Positions 49,970 through 58,824 are shown, counted from the first letter of the stretch. The stretch: 64,000 nucleotides of DNA from Campylobacter_A concisus_Y (GCF_902460415.1 NZ_CABPTY010000002.1:411134-475133); one strand, 5' to 3'. Notes: a model not told the origin generated them from the sequence alone. A program made the numbers and translations.

Positions 49970-50692
49970 ATGAAAATAGCTGAAATTTATAAAATTCTAG
50001 ATGAAATTTGCCCGTTTGCGAGCCAAGAGTCTTGGGATAATAGTGGCCTTCAAGTTGGCTCATTTGATAGCGAATTTGAGCGAATTTATCTAAGTCTTGA
50101 TTTGGATAGCGAACTTTTGCAAAATGTCTTGCCAAATTCGCTCATCATCACTCACCATCCGCTCATTTTTAAGGGACTAAAAAGCCTAGACTACAGCCTT
50201 TATCCAAGCTCACTCATAAGGGAGATGATGATAAAAGATATCTCGCTCATCTCGCTTCACACAAATGCTGACCTTGCATTTTTAAATGAAAAATTTGTGA
50301 TGCAGGTTTTGGGGCTTGAAATTTCAAACAAAGAGAGCTTTTTGATCTACTCTGATGTGAAGATGAAATTTAGTGAGCTTTGCAAATTTGTAAAAGAAAA
50401 ACTTGGGCTAGAAAATTTAAGAGTAGTTCATGCAAAAGATGAAATTTCTAAAATTTGTATCTGTACAGGAAGTGGCGGAGATCTCATCCAAGATGTCAAA
50501 GCAGACGCCTTTTTAACAGGCGATCTAAAGTATCACCAAGCTCTTTATGCAAAGGAAAACGGGCTAAATTTAATCGATATAAATCACTATGAAAGTGAAC
50601 GTTATTTTGGTGATTTTTTAGCAAAATATTTGCAAAATCTAAAAATTGAAGTTATAATACGCAATTCTAAAAATCCATTTACATATTGCTAA
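49970..50692 (+). CDS. NIF3-family dinuclear metal-centre protein
   Basis: The 240-residue protein is a Nif3/YbgI-like metallo-hydrolase family member. EICPFASQESWDNSGLQVG is the N-terminal signature, ITHHPLIFKGLKSLDY holds the metal HHP motif, SLHTNADLA the next, TGSGGDLI and FLTGDLKYHQAL the C-terminal metal motif, and DINHYESERYFGDFL the last His/Glu set. Its real substrate is unknown (GTP cyclohydrolase I type 2 annotations are not well supported). It starts 7 bases after glyQ and overlaps the upstream sequence of the zinc ribbon gene. Confidence 0.88.
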   Translation: MKIAEIYKILDEICPFASQESWDNSGLQVGSFDSEFERIYLSLDLDSELLQNVLPNSLIITHHPLIFKGLKSLDYSLYPSSLIREMMIKDISLISLHTNADLAFLNEKFVMQVLGLEISNKESFLIYSDVKMKFSELCKFVKEKLGLENLRVVHAKDEISKICICTGSGGDLIQDVKADAFLTGDLKYHQALYAKENGLNLIDINHYESERYFGDFLAKYLQNLKIEVIIRNSKNPFTYC

Positions 50693-50709
50693 CAAAAAAA
50701 GGAAACATT

Positions 50710-51417
50710 ATGAATAAATACTTACAACAATTAGTTGAATTATCTGACCTTGATAAACAAATAGATGGCTTTATACCACGCATTCAGGATATAGAAAAGG
50801 CTTATAAAAATATAGAAGAAGAGTGCGAAACTATAACGGTTAATATAGAAAGACTAGATGAAGAGGTAAATGACTTAAAGTCTCAAAAATCAGGCACAAA
50901 TGCCCATATTGCTGAGTTTAGTGCGAAGATAAAAGATGTGGCTAAAAAAAGCTCAAGCGCAAAAAGCGAAAAGGAGATAAAAGCTCTAAGTCTTGAAGAA
51001 GATATTGCAAAAGAGCAACTTGAGGCTGCAAATGAAGAGATCGCTAGACTTGAGAAGCTAATAGATAGTAAAAATAGTCAAAAAGATGAGCTTGGTGCAA
51101 AAAAAGCTGAACTTGAAGAGAATTTAAAAAATATAAAAAGCAAAACTTCATCTGAACTTGAAAATATCGGGAAAGAACGTGAAGAAGTTTATGCTAAAAA
51201 AGACAAGCTTATCGCCACTATGAATCAAAAAATTCTCGCATTTTATGAAAAAATTAGAAAATGGGCTCATAACACAGCTGTTGTTCCTGTAAAAAAACAA
51301 GCTTGTTATGGTTGTTTTATGCAGATAAATGACAAAACTTTCTCTGCTGTTATCAAGGGCGAAGACATCGTTACATGTCCGCATTGTGGCAGAATTTTGT
51401 ATAAACAAGAGCAATAA
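50710..51417 (+). CDS. Coiled-coil zinc ribbon protein (HP0958/FlgZ family)
   Basis: Start at ATG 50710 with AAAGGAAAC before it (an ATG at 50686 lies in the Nif3 gene). The 235-residue protein has a long coiled coil (residues 25-175) and a C-terminal C4 zinc ribbon (CYGCFMQI ... CPHCGRILY). H. pylori HP0958 of the same layout is an RpoN chaperone and binds flagellin mRNA; C. jejuni carries the gene at this place. A flagellar role here is inferred from that. It precedes waaA by 8 bases. Confidence 0.82.
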   Translation: MNKYLQQLVELSDLDKQIDGFIPRIQDIEKAYKNIEEECETITVNIERLDEEVNDLKSQKSGTNAHIAEFSAKIKDVAKKSSSAKSEKEIKALSLEEDIAKEQLEAANEEIARLEKLIDSKNSQKDELGAKKAELEENLKNIKSKTSSELENIGKEREEVYAKKDKLIATMNQKILAFYEKIRKWAHNTAVVPVKKQACYGCFMQINDKTFSAVIKGEDIVTCPHCGRILYKQEQ

Positions 51418-51425
51418 CACGTTTC

Positions 51426-52562
51426 GTGATAATAATATATTATTTTTTAGCCTCAATACTCTACTTTTTTGGGGCTATTTTTCTACTTTTATTAAGTTTC
51501 AAAAAAAAATACCATAGATCGATCCCAGCACGTTTTTTTCTCTTTAATAACCCTAAATTTCAAGATGTAGATGTGCATTTTCATGCTTGCTCGTTTGGCG
51601 AGGTGCAAGCGCTTAAGCCTTTGATACAAAAATTTGATAGCAAAGCCATAAGCGTGGTGACAAATACGGGCTTTGAAGCGGCAAGCAAAATTTGCTCTAA
51701 CACAAGATTTTTGCCATTTGAAATTTTCTTGCCATTTTGGTTAAAAAAGAGCAAAACTTTAGTCATTTTTGAGGCTGAGCTTTGGCTCATGCTAGTTTTC
51801 ATAGCAAAGCTAAAAGGCAGCCGCGTGATCCTCATAAACGCTAGAATTTCAGATAGAAGCTACAAAAGCTACTTAAAATTTGGCTTTTTTTACAAATATC
51901 TTTTTAAATTTATAGATAAAATTTACGCCCAAAGCGAGCTTGATAAAGAGAGACTAAAAACGCTAGGGGCAGGTGAAATAGAGGTTGTTGGCAACATAAA
52001 AGCTGCGTTTTTGCCAAGTGTAAGTAAAATTTATGAAAAGCCAAAAGCTAGAGTGATCGTGCTAGCAAGCACGCATACTGGCGAAGAAGAGATGATTTTA
52101 GGTAATTTAAATTTAAAAGAAAACGATCTTTTAATCATCGCACCACGCCACCCTGAGAGATTTGCAGAGGTTGAAAAGATTTCAGGCGATTACGCTAAAA
52201 AGCATGATTTTAGCTTTGCTAAATTTAGCCAAACACATAAATTTGATGCTAAGGTAAATTTGCTTGATACTTTAGGCGAGCTTGTAAATGTCTATGCTAT
52301 TAGCGATATAGTCGTACTTGGAGGCAGTTTTGTGCCAAATATCGGTGGGCACAATCCAATCGAGTGCGCGCAATTTAACCCAGTGATAATTAGCGGCGAG
52401 TTTATATTTAATCAAAAGGCGCTATTTGGCCTAGTTGAAAACATCTACATCGCAAAGGCCAGCGAGATCGGCGACATCATAGATAGTGACGCCAAAAAGA
52501 GCAAGATCGCCGTGCAGGCCAGCGCTGATGCGATCATAGAAGATATAAGGAGTACTTTATGA
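51426..52562 (+). CDS. waaA: 3-deoxy-D-manno-octulosonic acid (Kdo) transferase
   Basis: The 378-residue GT-B glycosyltransferase links Kdo to lipid A precursor at the inner membrane. A start at GTG 51426 gives an N-terminal membrane anchor (YFLASILYFFGAIFLLLLS). HFHACSFGEVQALKPLI, FEAELWLMLV (the catalytic Glu region), NARISDRSYKSY, VGNIKAAF, ASTHTGEEEMIL, APRHPERFAEVE and LGGSFVPNIGGHNPIECAQ all match WaaA. It overlaps the pseudouridine synthase gene by 4 bases. A run of nine A (51501-51509) near the start is a possible slippage site. Confidence 0.93.
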   Translation: MIIIYYFLASILYFFGAIFLLLLSFKKKYHRSIPARFFLFNNPKFQDVDVHFHACSFGEVQALKPLIQKFDSKAISVVTNTGFEAASKICSNTRFLPFEIFLPFWLKKSKTLVIFEAELWLMLVFIAKLKGSRVILINARISDRSYKSYLKFGFFYKYLFKFIDKIYAQSELDKERLKTLGAGEIEVVGNIKAAFLPSVSKIYEKPKARVIVLASTHTGEEEMILGNLNLKENDLLIIAPRHPERFAEVEKISGDYAKKHDFSFAKFSQTHKFDAKVNLLDTLGELVNVYAISDIVVLGGSFVPNIGGHNPIECAQFNPVIISGEFIFNQKALFGLVENIYIAKASEIGDIIDSDAKKSKIAVQASADAIIEDIRSTL

Positions 52563-53317
52563 GTGAAGAAAAAGCGTATAAAATTTTAGCCAAACAAAAA
52601 AATATCTCAAACAACGAGGCAAAGGAGCTAATCGACAGCGGGCTAGTCTATGCCAAGGGGCAAAAGGTGATGATCGCTCGTGCGCTAATGAGCGAAAATA
52701 CTAAATTTAGCGTCGAAGAGATGCCAAAGCCAAGCGTTATCTTTGAAGATGAAAATTTAATAGCCATCAATAAACCAGCTGCCATAACTAGCGAAAAAAT
52801 CAGCCAAATGTATAAATTTTCGCTTCTTCACAGGCTCGATAAAGATACGAGTGGCGTGCTGCTTCTTGTAAAAAATAATGAATTCGCAACGCTTGCGATA
52901 AATGAGTTTAAAAAAATGAAGGTTGAGAAAATTTATGTGGCCGCAGTTAGGGGTATCATGAGCGAGGAAGTGGTCGTAAATGAGCCGATCTTAACGATAA
53001 AAAATAAAAATGGCGCTTTTTCAAAGATATCAAAAGATGGCAAAGAGGCGATCAGTGAAATTTCACCACTCATGGTTGTGGGCAAAAAAACGCTTGTAAA
53101 AGTTGCCATAAAAACAGGCAGAACACACCAGATAAGAGTGCATTTGGCTAGCTTAAATTTACCTATCGTTGGCGATGAGAAATACGGCAAAAATAGGTCA
53201 AACAGAATGTTTTTGCATGCTTATTCTATCGCTCTTTTAAACTATAAATTTAAAGCGCCAATCTCAAGAGAATTTAACTCTCTTGGATTTGAGCTATCTA
53301 ATAAATTTGAAATTTAA
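52559..53317 (+). CDS. RluA-family pseudouridine synthase
   Basis: The 252-residue enzyme isomerises uridine in rRNA or tRNA. Residues 1-55 resemble an S4 RNA-binding domain, and the catalytic domain holds LLHRLDKDTSGVLLLVKN with the nucleophilic Asp (HRLDxxTSG), INKPAAIT, VEKIYVAAVRG and AIKTGRTHQIRVHLASL (GRTHQIRVH). Length is on the short side of the family. The target base cannot be read from sequence, so no rluX symbol is given. It overlaps waaA by 4 bases. Confidence 0.88.
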   Translation: MSEEKAYKILAKQKNISNNEAKELIDSGLVYAKGQKVMIARALMSENTKFSVEEMPKPSVIFEDENLIAINKPAAITSEKISQMYKFSLLHRLDKDTSGVLLLVKNNEFATLAINEFKKMKVEKIYVAAVRGIMSEEVVVNEPILTIKNKNGAFSKISKDGKEAISEISPLMVVGKKTLVKVAIKTGRTHQIRVHLASLNLPIVGDEKYGKNRSNRMFLHAYSIALLNYKFKAPISREFNSLGFELSNKFEI

Positions 53318-53379
53318 AGAGCAATAAAGAAATTATTTAGTAATATACGCCCTTTAATAACAACTTAGAAAGGTGATTA

Positions 53380-54720
53380 GTGTTCGAACAAATTAGTGAG
53401 TCTTTTAGATTAGCTGTTAGCAAGATACGTTTTGTAGATGACGAAAAAGCTCTAAAAAACGCACTTGATGTGCTCAAAAAAGCTCTTTTAAAAGCTGATG
53501 TTCACCATAAAGTCACCAAAGATCTGCTCACTTCTATCGAAAGCGAACTAAAGCAAACTGGTGTTGGTCAAAAGAATTTCTTAGATGCGATCAAATCAAA
53601 TTTGACGACTATTTTAACAGCTCCTGGCAACCAAGGCTTTGTCTATGCGCCAGTTGCACCGACCATTGTTTTGATGGCTGGTTTGCAAGGTAGTGGTAAA
53701 ACAACGACAACTATCAAGCTTGCAAACTATCTAAAACTAAGAAAGAAAAAAGTTTTAGTTGCGGCTTGTGACTTGCAAAGATTAGCGGCGGTTGAGCAGC
53801 TAAGACAGCTCTGCGTTGCAAACGAGATCGATCTTTTTTATATAGAAAATGAAAATAATCCTATAAAAGTGGCAAAAGAAGCATTAGAAAAAGCAAAAAT
53901 TGGTCTTTACGATGTGCTTTTAGTGGATACCGCTGGTCGTCTCGCGATCGATGAGAAGTTGATGCAAGAGATAAAAGATGTAAAAAATGCGATAAATCCA
54001 CATGAAATTTTCTACGTAGCTGACGCTATGAGTGGTCAAGATGCTGTAAAAACAGCTGCAAGTTTTAATGAAATTTTAGGAATTTCTGGAGTTATTCTTT
54101 CTAAATTTGACTCTGACTCAAAGGGTGGCGTAGCTATTAGCATCGCAAAACAGCTAAATATTCCACTTAGATTTGTCGGTACTGGCGAGAAAGTAGCTGA
54201 TATCGAGAGCTTTATACCAGATCGTATCGTAAGCCGCATAATGGGCGAGGGCGACTTAGCTACTTTGGTCGAAAAAACATCGACCATTATCGATGAAAAA
54301 GAGGCGAAGCGTCTAAATCAAAAGATAAAAAAAGGTCAGTTTAACTTTAATGACTTTTTGGATCAAATGGAAAGCGTTAAAAAGCTTGGTAGCATGAAGT
54401 CTTTGATGGGTATGATACCTGGACTTTCAAATATTGCAAATCAGATAAAAGATATAGACCTTGATAATTAAAAAGAAATTTTACATATTAAGGCTATGAT
54501 AAACTCTATGACGCAAAAAGAGCGTGAAAATCCTGAACTTTTGAATAATAGTAGAAAAAGACGTTTAGCGGCTGGTTCTGGACTTTCTCAGATAGAGGTG
54601 AATCGATTTTTAAAGCAGTTTGAAAATGCCTCAAAACTTGCTAAGAAATTTTCAGGAAAAGGTGGAACAAAAGGACTTGCAAATATGCTTTCTCAAGCAA
54701 AATTAAAAAGACTTGTTTGA
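53380..54720 (+). pseudogene. ffh: Signal recognition particle protein Ffh, interrupted by an in-frame stop
   Basis: GTG 53380 (AAAGG upstream) opens a frame that runs 446 codons to TGA 54718-54720 but has TAA at 54469-54471 (codon 364). Upstream are the N domain, G domain (LMAGLQGSGKTTTTIKLA, VDTAGRLAIDE, SKFDSDSKGG, GTGEKV) and the first part of the M domain. Downstream, in the same frame and at full family similarity, is the M-domain end with the SRP-RNA motif SRKRRLAAGSGL. Elsewhere in Campylobacter the codon after FDLDN reads Ser, as I recall, so TCA to TAA is the simple explanation. Ffh is essential, so sequence error, readthrough, reinitiation or a second copy must explain it. Confidence 0.85.
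54496..54720 (+). CDS. Possible separate Ffh M-domain fragment (reinitiation candidate)
   Basis: The ATG at 54496 begins 74 residues covering M-domain helices 2-5, including the RNA-binding SRKRRLAAGSGLSQIEVNRFL region and the end of the protein. AAGG lies only 2 bases before this ATG and 14 before the next one (54508), both poor spacings, so independent translation would be weak. If the TAA is real, this is the only frame from which the SRP RNA-binding half of Ffh could be made. Confidence 0.35.
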   Translation: MINSMTQKERENPELLNNSRKRRLAAGSGLSQIEVNRFLKQFENASKLAKKFSGKGGTKGLANMLSQAKLKRLV

Positions 54721-54792
54721 TAAAAGGGTTTAAATTTGGATATTTGTTATCTAAATTTAAGCTTTATTTAAAAACAAGAGGAGAAATATAAT

Positions 54793-55020
54793 ATGGCAAC
54801 AGTAGTAAGACTAACAAGAATGGGACGTAAGAAAAGACCTTTTTATCGTATAGTTGTTACAGATAGTAGAAAAAGACGTGATAGTGGCTGGATAGAAAGT
54901 ATTGGCTATTACAATCCTATGGTTGAGCCAAATGTTATAAATTTTAACAAAGAGAGATTAGATTACTGGAAAAGCGTTGGTGCTAAACTTAGCGATAGAG
55001 TTGCACAAATTACAAAATAA
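54793..55020 (+). CDS. rpsP: 30S ribosomal protein S16
   Basis: The 75-residue protein has the full S16 pattern: VVRLTRMGRKKRPFYRIVV, DSRKRRDSGWIESIGYYNP and FNKERLDYWKSVGAKLSD. AGAGGAGAAA precedes the ATG. It starts the rpsP-khpA-rimM-trmD-rplS operon; its TAA shares one base with the khpA ATG (TAATG). Confidence 0.97.
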   Translation: MATVVRLTRMGRKKRPFYRIVVTDSRKRRDSGWIESIGYYNPMVEPNVINFNKERLDYWKSVGAKLSDRVAQITK

Positions 55021-55262
55021 TGGTTAAAAATTTTTTATACGAATATGCCAAGTTGATTGCTGATTTTCCTGATAAAGTAAGTGTTGATCGCCAGGAACTT
55101 GGTGAAAATTTTGCTGAGATAATTATAAGTGCTGATAAGGTTGATACAGGAAAACTTATCGGTAAAGATGGTAAAATGATAAATGCTATAAAGACCGTTA
55201 TTATTGGTTGTAAAGCCAAAGATAATACAAGTTATAGGGTAACGGTAAAAGCTATTGAATAG
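55020..55262 (+). CDS. khpA: KH-domain RNA-binding protein KhpA
   Basis: The 80-residue protein is a single KH domain (YlqC/KhpA) with the RNA-binding loop DTGKLIGKDGKMINAIKTV (GKDG). It starts at 55020 on the last base of rpsP and overlaps rimM by 8. In other bacteria KhpA binds structured RNA with a partner KhpB. The position between rpsP and rimM is widely conserved. Confidence 0.9.
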   Translation: MVKNFLYEYAKLIADFPDKVSVDRQELGENFAEIIISADKVDTGKLIGKDGKMINAIKTVIIGCKAKDNTSYRVTVKAIE

Positions 55263-55785
55263 TGATATTGTTGAAGTCGCTACCATTGGAAGATGCGTTG
55301 GTTTAAAGGGCTACTTAAAGCTTCACAATAAGAGCGACTTCCCAGAACAGTTTAAAAAAGGTGCAACCTTTTTTGACAAAAACAATGATCAGCTCGTCAT
55401 AAAAGACTATAATAGACAAAAAGAGCTGGTTTTATTTGAAAATTTTGATGACTTAGATCTTGCTAAAACGCTTGTAAATAGAACTATATATACCACAAAA
55501 GAGCTCACTAGAAAAAACTGCAAATTAAAAAAAAATGAATTTTTTCAGTTTGATATTATTGGCTTAAAAGTTATAGAAAATGGTGAAATTTTGGGTATTG
55601 TAGAAGATATCCAAGATAATTTTGCAAATTCACTTTTATATATAAAAACAGATGAAGAGCTTACCTTGGGTAGTAAACCAAAGAATTTTTACATTCCATA
55701 TTTGAAGCATTTTATTGAAAGCGTAAATTTGGATGGTGGAGAGATTTTAGTAAAAGGTGCTAGAGCCATTTTAGAAAATTCATGA
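55255..55785 (+). CDS. rimM: Ribosome maturation factor RimM
   Basis: The 176-residue 30S assembly factor binds S19. It starts at TTG 55255, inside the end of khpA. VATIGRCVGLKGYLKLHNKSD is split by the family motif GRCVGLKG, DLDLAKTLVNRTIYT follows, and the PRC-barrel domain has FFQFDIIGLKV, GEILGIVEDI and FYIPYLKHFIESVNLDGGEI (in part IPYLKHFI). A run of nine A at 55527-55535 lies in the coding sequence. The stop overlaps trmD (ATGA). Confidence 0.92.
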   Translation: MNSDIVEVATIGRCVGLKGYLKLHNKSDFPEQFKKGATFFDKNNDQLVIKDYNRQKELVLFENFDDLDLAKTLVNRTIYTTKELTRKNCKLKKNEFFQFDIIGLKVIENGEILGIVEDIQDNFANSLLYIKTDEELTLGSKPKNFYIPYLKHFIESVNLDGGEILVKGARAILENS

Positions 55786-56474
55786 AATTTACGTTTATTA
55801 CACTTTTTGAAAATTTAGTTAAACCTTATTTTTGTGATTCTATTTTAAAACGTGCAATTGGTAATAAATTTATTGAAATTGATTTTATAAATCCAAGAAA
55901 TTTTACTAAAGATAAGCATAGTAAAGTTGATGATTATATGATCGGAGGCGGAGCAGGGCTTTTAATGTTTCCACAGCCTTTGGATGAGTCGATCAAATTT
56001 TTAAAAGCAAAAGATAAAAATACTCACGTGATATTTTTGACACCAGCTGGTAAAAAATTTAATCAAAATGATGCAAAGAGGCTTTCTAAAAAAAATCACA
56101 TTTGTTTTGTTTGCAGTAGATATGAAGGCCTTGATGAACGAGTTGTTGAGCTTTGGGCAGATGAAGTTTTTTGTATAGGTGATTTTGTTTTAACTGGTGG
56201 AGAGCTTCCTGCGCTTTGTATGAGCGATGCAATATCAAGAAATGTACTTGGAGTTTTAGGAAACGATATGAGCCTTGAAGTTGAGAGTTTTGAGGATAAT
56301 TTACTTGAAGCCCCATCTTTTACAAAGCCTGATAATTTTAGATCGATCTTTGTGGTTTCAGAGTTTTTAAAGGGTAACCATGCTAAAATCCACACTTTAA
56401 AAAATAAGATGGCTCACTGCAAAACAAGGTTCTTTCGCCCTGATTTATATCAAAAGCTTAAGCCACATAAATAA
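55782..56474 (+). CDS. trmD: tRNA (guanine(37)-N1)-methyltransferase
   Basis: The 230-residue SPOUT enzyme methylates G37 of tRNAs with a G36. FTFITLFENLVKPYF is the start, INPRNFTKDKHSKVDDYMIGGGAGLLM in part (DDYMIGGGAG) the conserved loop, RYEGLDERVVELWADEVFCIGDFVLTGGELP in part (GDFVLTGGE) the knot, and catalytic Asp lies in SFTKPDNFR's neighbourhood (usual DxPxYTRP pattern is APSFTKPDNF here). It is coupled to rimM and 8 bases before rplS. Confidence 0.94.
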   Translation: MKFTFITLFENLVKPYFCDSILKRAIGNKFIEIDFINPRNFTKDKHSKVDDYMIGGGAGLLMFPQPLDESIKFLKAKDKNTHVIFLTPAGKKFNQNDAKRLSKKNHICFVCSRYEGLDERVVELWADEVFCIGDFVLTGGELPALCMSDAISRNVLGVLGNDMSLEVESFEDNLLEAPSFTKPDNFRSIFVVSEFLKGNHAKIHTLKNKMAHCKTRFFRPDLYQKLKPHK

Positions 56475-56482
56475 GGAAAAAC

Positions 56483-56839
56483 ATGAGAAATAAATACATT
56501 GAAGCATTTGAAAATGCTCAAATTGCTAGTAAAAATATTCCTGACTTCCGTGCAGGAGATACATTGCGTGTTGCTACTCGTATTCACGAAGGCGATAAAA
56601 CTAGAATTCAAAATTTTGAAGGCATTTGTATAGCTAGACGTGGTAGCGGTACTGGTGAAACATTTATCATTAGAAAAATTGGCGCTAATAGTGTTGGCGT
56701 TGAGAGAATTTTTCCAATTTTTAGTGATTCTATCGAAGAGATAAAAGTTCTTAGAAAAGGTCGTGTTAGAAGAGCTAAATTATTCTATCTACGTGATCTT
56801 CGTGGTAAAGCTGCTAAGATCCGCGAACTTAGAAAATAA
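56483..56839 (+). CDS. rplS: 50S ribosomal protein L19
   Basis: The 118-residue protein matches L19: IPDFRAGDTLRVATRI, EGDKTRIQNFEGICIARRGSG in part (IQNFEGICIARRGSG), ETFIIRKIGANSVGVERIFP in part, and VRRAKLFYLRDLRGKAAKIRE in part. GGAAAAAC lies before the ATG. It ends the operon and is followed by a terminator. Confidence 0.97.
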   Translation: MRNKYIEAFENAQIASKNIPDFRAGDTLRVATRIHEGDKTRIQNFEGICIARRGSGTGETFIIRKIGANSVGVERIFPIFSDSIEEIKVLRKGRVRRAKLFYLRDLRGKAAKIRELRK

Positions 56840-56850
56840 TTCTACTATCT

Positions 56851-56871
56851 GTCCTGAAGCCTATTCAGGAC
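56851..56871 (+). terminator. Terminator of the rpsP-rplS operon
   Basis: GTCCTGAA (56851-56858) pairs with TTCAGGAC (56864-56871) across GCCTA and is followed by TTTT, 12 bases after the rplS stop. Confidence 0.85.
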
Positions 56872-57005
56872 TTTTCAACTTTTCTTTAAATCTAATTTCT
56901 ATTAAATATTTTTATCGTTTTAATATTAATAAAAATCTATTTATTTTTATTGTTTTTACCACTAGTCTATAAAAATTTAAAATATATACTAAATTTATTT
57001 ATTTT

Positions 57006-57704
57006 CTACTTTTTCTTATTCGTGTACCAAAACAAAAAAGAAGTACAACAAAGAATTACTCCAAGCATTATTGATACAACTATTATAGTAGCATTTTTAG
57101 TTTCATTAAATGGCAAGCCTTGTGTATTCATGCCAAAAAACCCAGTTATCAGATTTAGTGGTAGCATTACAGCTGATATCATTGTCAAAATGTAAATATT
57201 TTGATTGATTTTGTCATTTTTTATACTTTGTATAAATGTATAAATATCATCTATTCTGCAGGCATACTCATTGGCCATTGTTCTAAAAACATTTGCCTCA
57301 TGAGTACTATTTTTAAGCTCTTTTTTTAAATTTTGTTGCTCACTTTGACAAATCGAAAGTGTCTCATAAAAGTGAGATATCTTGTTTTGAAATTTTCTAA
57401 TCTCGTATTTTAAAAAGTGGTGTCTTTTGATAAATTGATTAAAGTTTTTTCGACTAGCATAAATTTTTTCATACTCGTTTAGCTCATCTTGATGTTCTAA
57501 AATTTTATTTGCATATTCATTACATAGTTTTTTAAGAGCCGCTTCAAACTCATTTTTATCGCATTCGTGATCAAGGTCTTCTTTATAAATCTTGCCATTT
57601 TTAAATAAAAATTTATAGCTTTGCTTTTGTGTGAAAGAAACAAGTAAAATATAGTCGTATTCATCACCATAAAAATATCCACAAACTGAACCTTTATAGC
57701 TCAT
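57006..57704 (-). CDS. Short CorA-family divalent cation transporter
   Basis: The 232-residue protein has a helical cytoplasmic part (long helices at 60-165) and two C-terminal membrane helices separated by GFFGMNTQGLP, the CorA GMN motif with the NxxGLP form seen in many CorA/ZntB-like proteins. E. coli CorA is about 316 residues, so the N-terminal alpha/beta domain is reduced. Mg, Co, Ni or Zn could be the substrate. It overlaps tgt by 11 bases; AAAGGG lies before the ATG inside tgt. Confidence 0.8.
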   Translation of the reverse strand: MSYKGSVCGYFYGDEYDYILLVSFTQKQSYKFLFKNGKIYKEDLDHECDKNEFEAALKKLCNEYANKILEHQDELNEYEKIYASRKNFNQFIKRHHFLKYEIRKFQNKISHFYETLSICQSEQQNLKKELKNSTHEANVFRTMANEYACRIDDIYTFIQSIKNDKINQNIYILTMISAVMLPLNLITGFFGMNTQGLPFNETKNATIIVVSIMLGVILCCTSFLFWYTNKKK

Positions 57705-58824
57705 TTTTTACCCTTTTAGCATAAAAATTTTTCTTAAATTTGGCAAATTCGCCTCTTTCTATCGCTTCTCTCATCTCTTTCATTAAATTTAGATAGTAGT
57801 GCAGGTTGTGAAGGCTTGCTAGTCTAAAAAACGTTAGCTCTCTAGCCTTAAAAAGGTGGTTTAGGTAGCCTCTAGAGTAGCGTTTGCAGGTATAGCACTG
57901 ACACTGTGGGTCGATTGGCGCGTGGTCATTTATAAATTTGGCTGATTTTATATTTATCTTGCCAAAGCTAGTAAAGAGTGTGCCGTTTCTTGCATTTCTT
58001 GTTGGCATGACGCAGTCAAACATATCAACGCCTTTCTCCACGTTTTCCACAAGATCTTCAGGTGTGCCAACACCCATTAGATAGCGCGGTCTAAGCTCAT
58101 CCATAAATGGCATAACCGCCTCAACCGTGTCATACATCGCCTCGTTGCTCTCGCCAACGCTTAGCCCACCTATGGCAAGGCCGTCAAATGGCATCTCGTT
58201 TAGCGCCTGCGCGCAAAATTTACGCGCCTCATAGTCGGTGCCGCCTTGAACGATGCCAAAGATATTTTGCTGCAGGCCAACGCCCTTGCTCTGCATAAAT
58301 TTATGATAGTCAATCGCCTCTTTAGCCCATTTTATCGTTCGTTTTATGCTTAGATCTATCCTTTTTGGCTCAGCAGGCAATGCAACTAGATCATCAAGTA
58401 TCATCATGATGTCGCTGCCAAGCTCATGCTGCGTGTCAAGGACCGATCTTGGCGTAAAGTAGTGCGTGCTGCCGTCGATGTGGCTTTTAAATTTTATACC
58501 GCCATCGTCGTTTTTGGTGTTTGACCTAAGTGAAAATGCCTGAAATCCGCCGCTATCAGTTAAAAATGAGCGATCAAATTTAGAAAAGCCGTGAAGTCCG
58601 CCAAACTCACGCACGACCTTGCTGCCAGGGCGCAGATACATATGGTAGGTGTTTGCTAAGATTATCTTTGCGTCTAAAATTTCACTCATATCAAAGGCGT
58701 CTAGGCTTTTAACTGCGCCAACCGTGCCAACTGGCATGAAAACTGGCGTTTGTATCACGCTGTGAGCGGTTGTTAGGACGCCGCGCCTTGCGTTGCCATC
58801 TTTTTTTATAACTTCAAATTTCAT
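57694..58824 (-). CDS. tgt: tRNA-guanine transglycosylase
   Basis: The 376-residue enzyme exchanges G34 for preQ1 in tRNAs with GUN anticodons on the path to queuosine. TPVFMPVGTVGAVKSL, LANTYHMYLRPG, LTDSGGFQAFSL with the first catalytic Asp, GIVQGGTDYEARKFCAQAL in part, and VMPTRNARNGTLFT are diagnostic, and the Zn set is CQCYTCKRYSRGYLNHL. It is first of a two-gene minus unit with the CorA-like gene. Confidence 0.96.
   Translation of the reverse strand: MKFEVIKKDGNARRGVLTTAHSVIQTPVFMPVGTVGAVKSLDAFDMSEILDAKIILANTYHMYLRPGSKVVREFGGLHGFSKFDRSFLTDSGGFQAFSLRSNTKNDDGGIKFKSHIDGSTHYFTPRSVLDTQHELGSDIMMILDDLVALPAEPKRIDLSIKRTIKWAKEAIDYHKFMQSKGVGLQQNIFGIVQGGTDYEARKFCAQALNEMPFDGLAIGGLSVGESNEAMYDTVEAVMPFMDELRPRYLMGVGTPEDLVENVEKGVDMFDCVMPTRNARNGTLFTSFGKINIKSAKFINDHAPIDPQCQCYTCKRYSRGYLNHLFKARELTFFRLASLHNLHYYLNLMKEMREAIERGEFAKFKKNFYAKRVKNEL

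Noticed and set aside
52559..52720. Pseudouridine synthase N-terminus as a separate S4-domain gene
   Set aside because: The frame is continuous into the catalytic domain and no separate stop or start is present.
54469..54471. TAA in ffh read as selenocysteine or pyrrolysine recoding
   Set aside because: Those use UGA and UAG, not UAA, and no stem-loop of that type is seen; simple mutation or base error is more likely.
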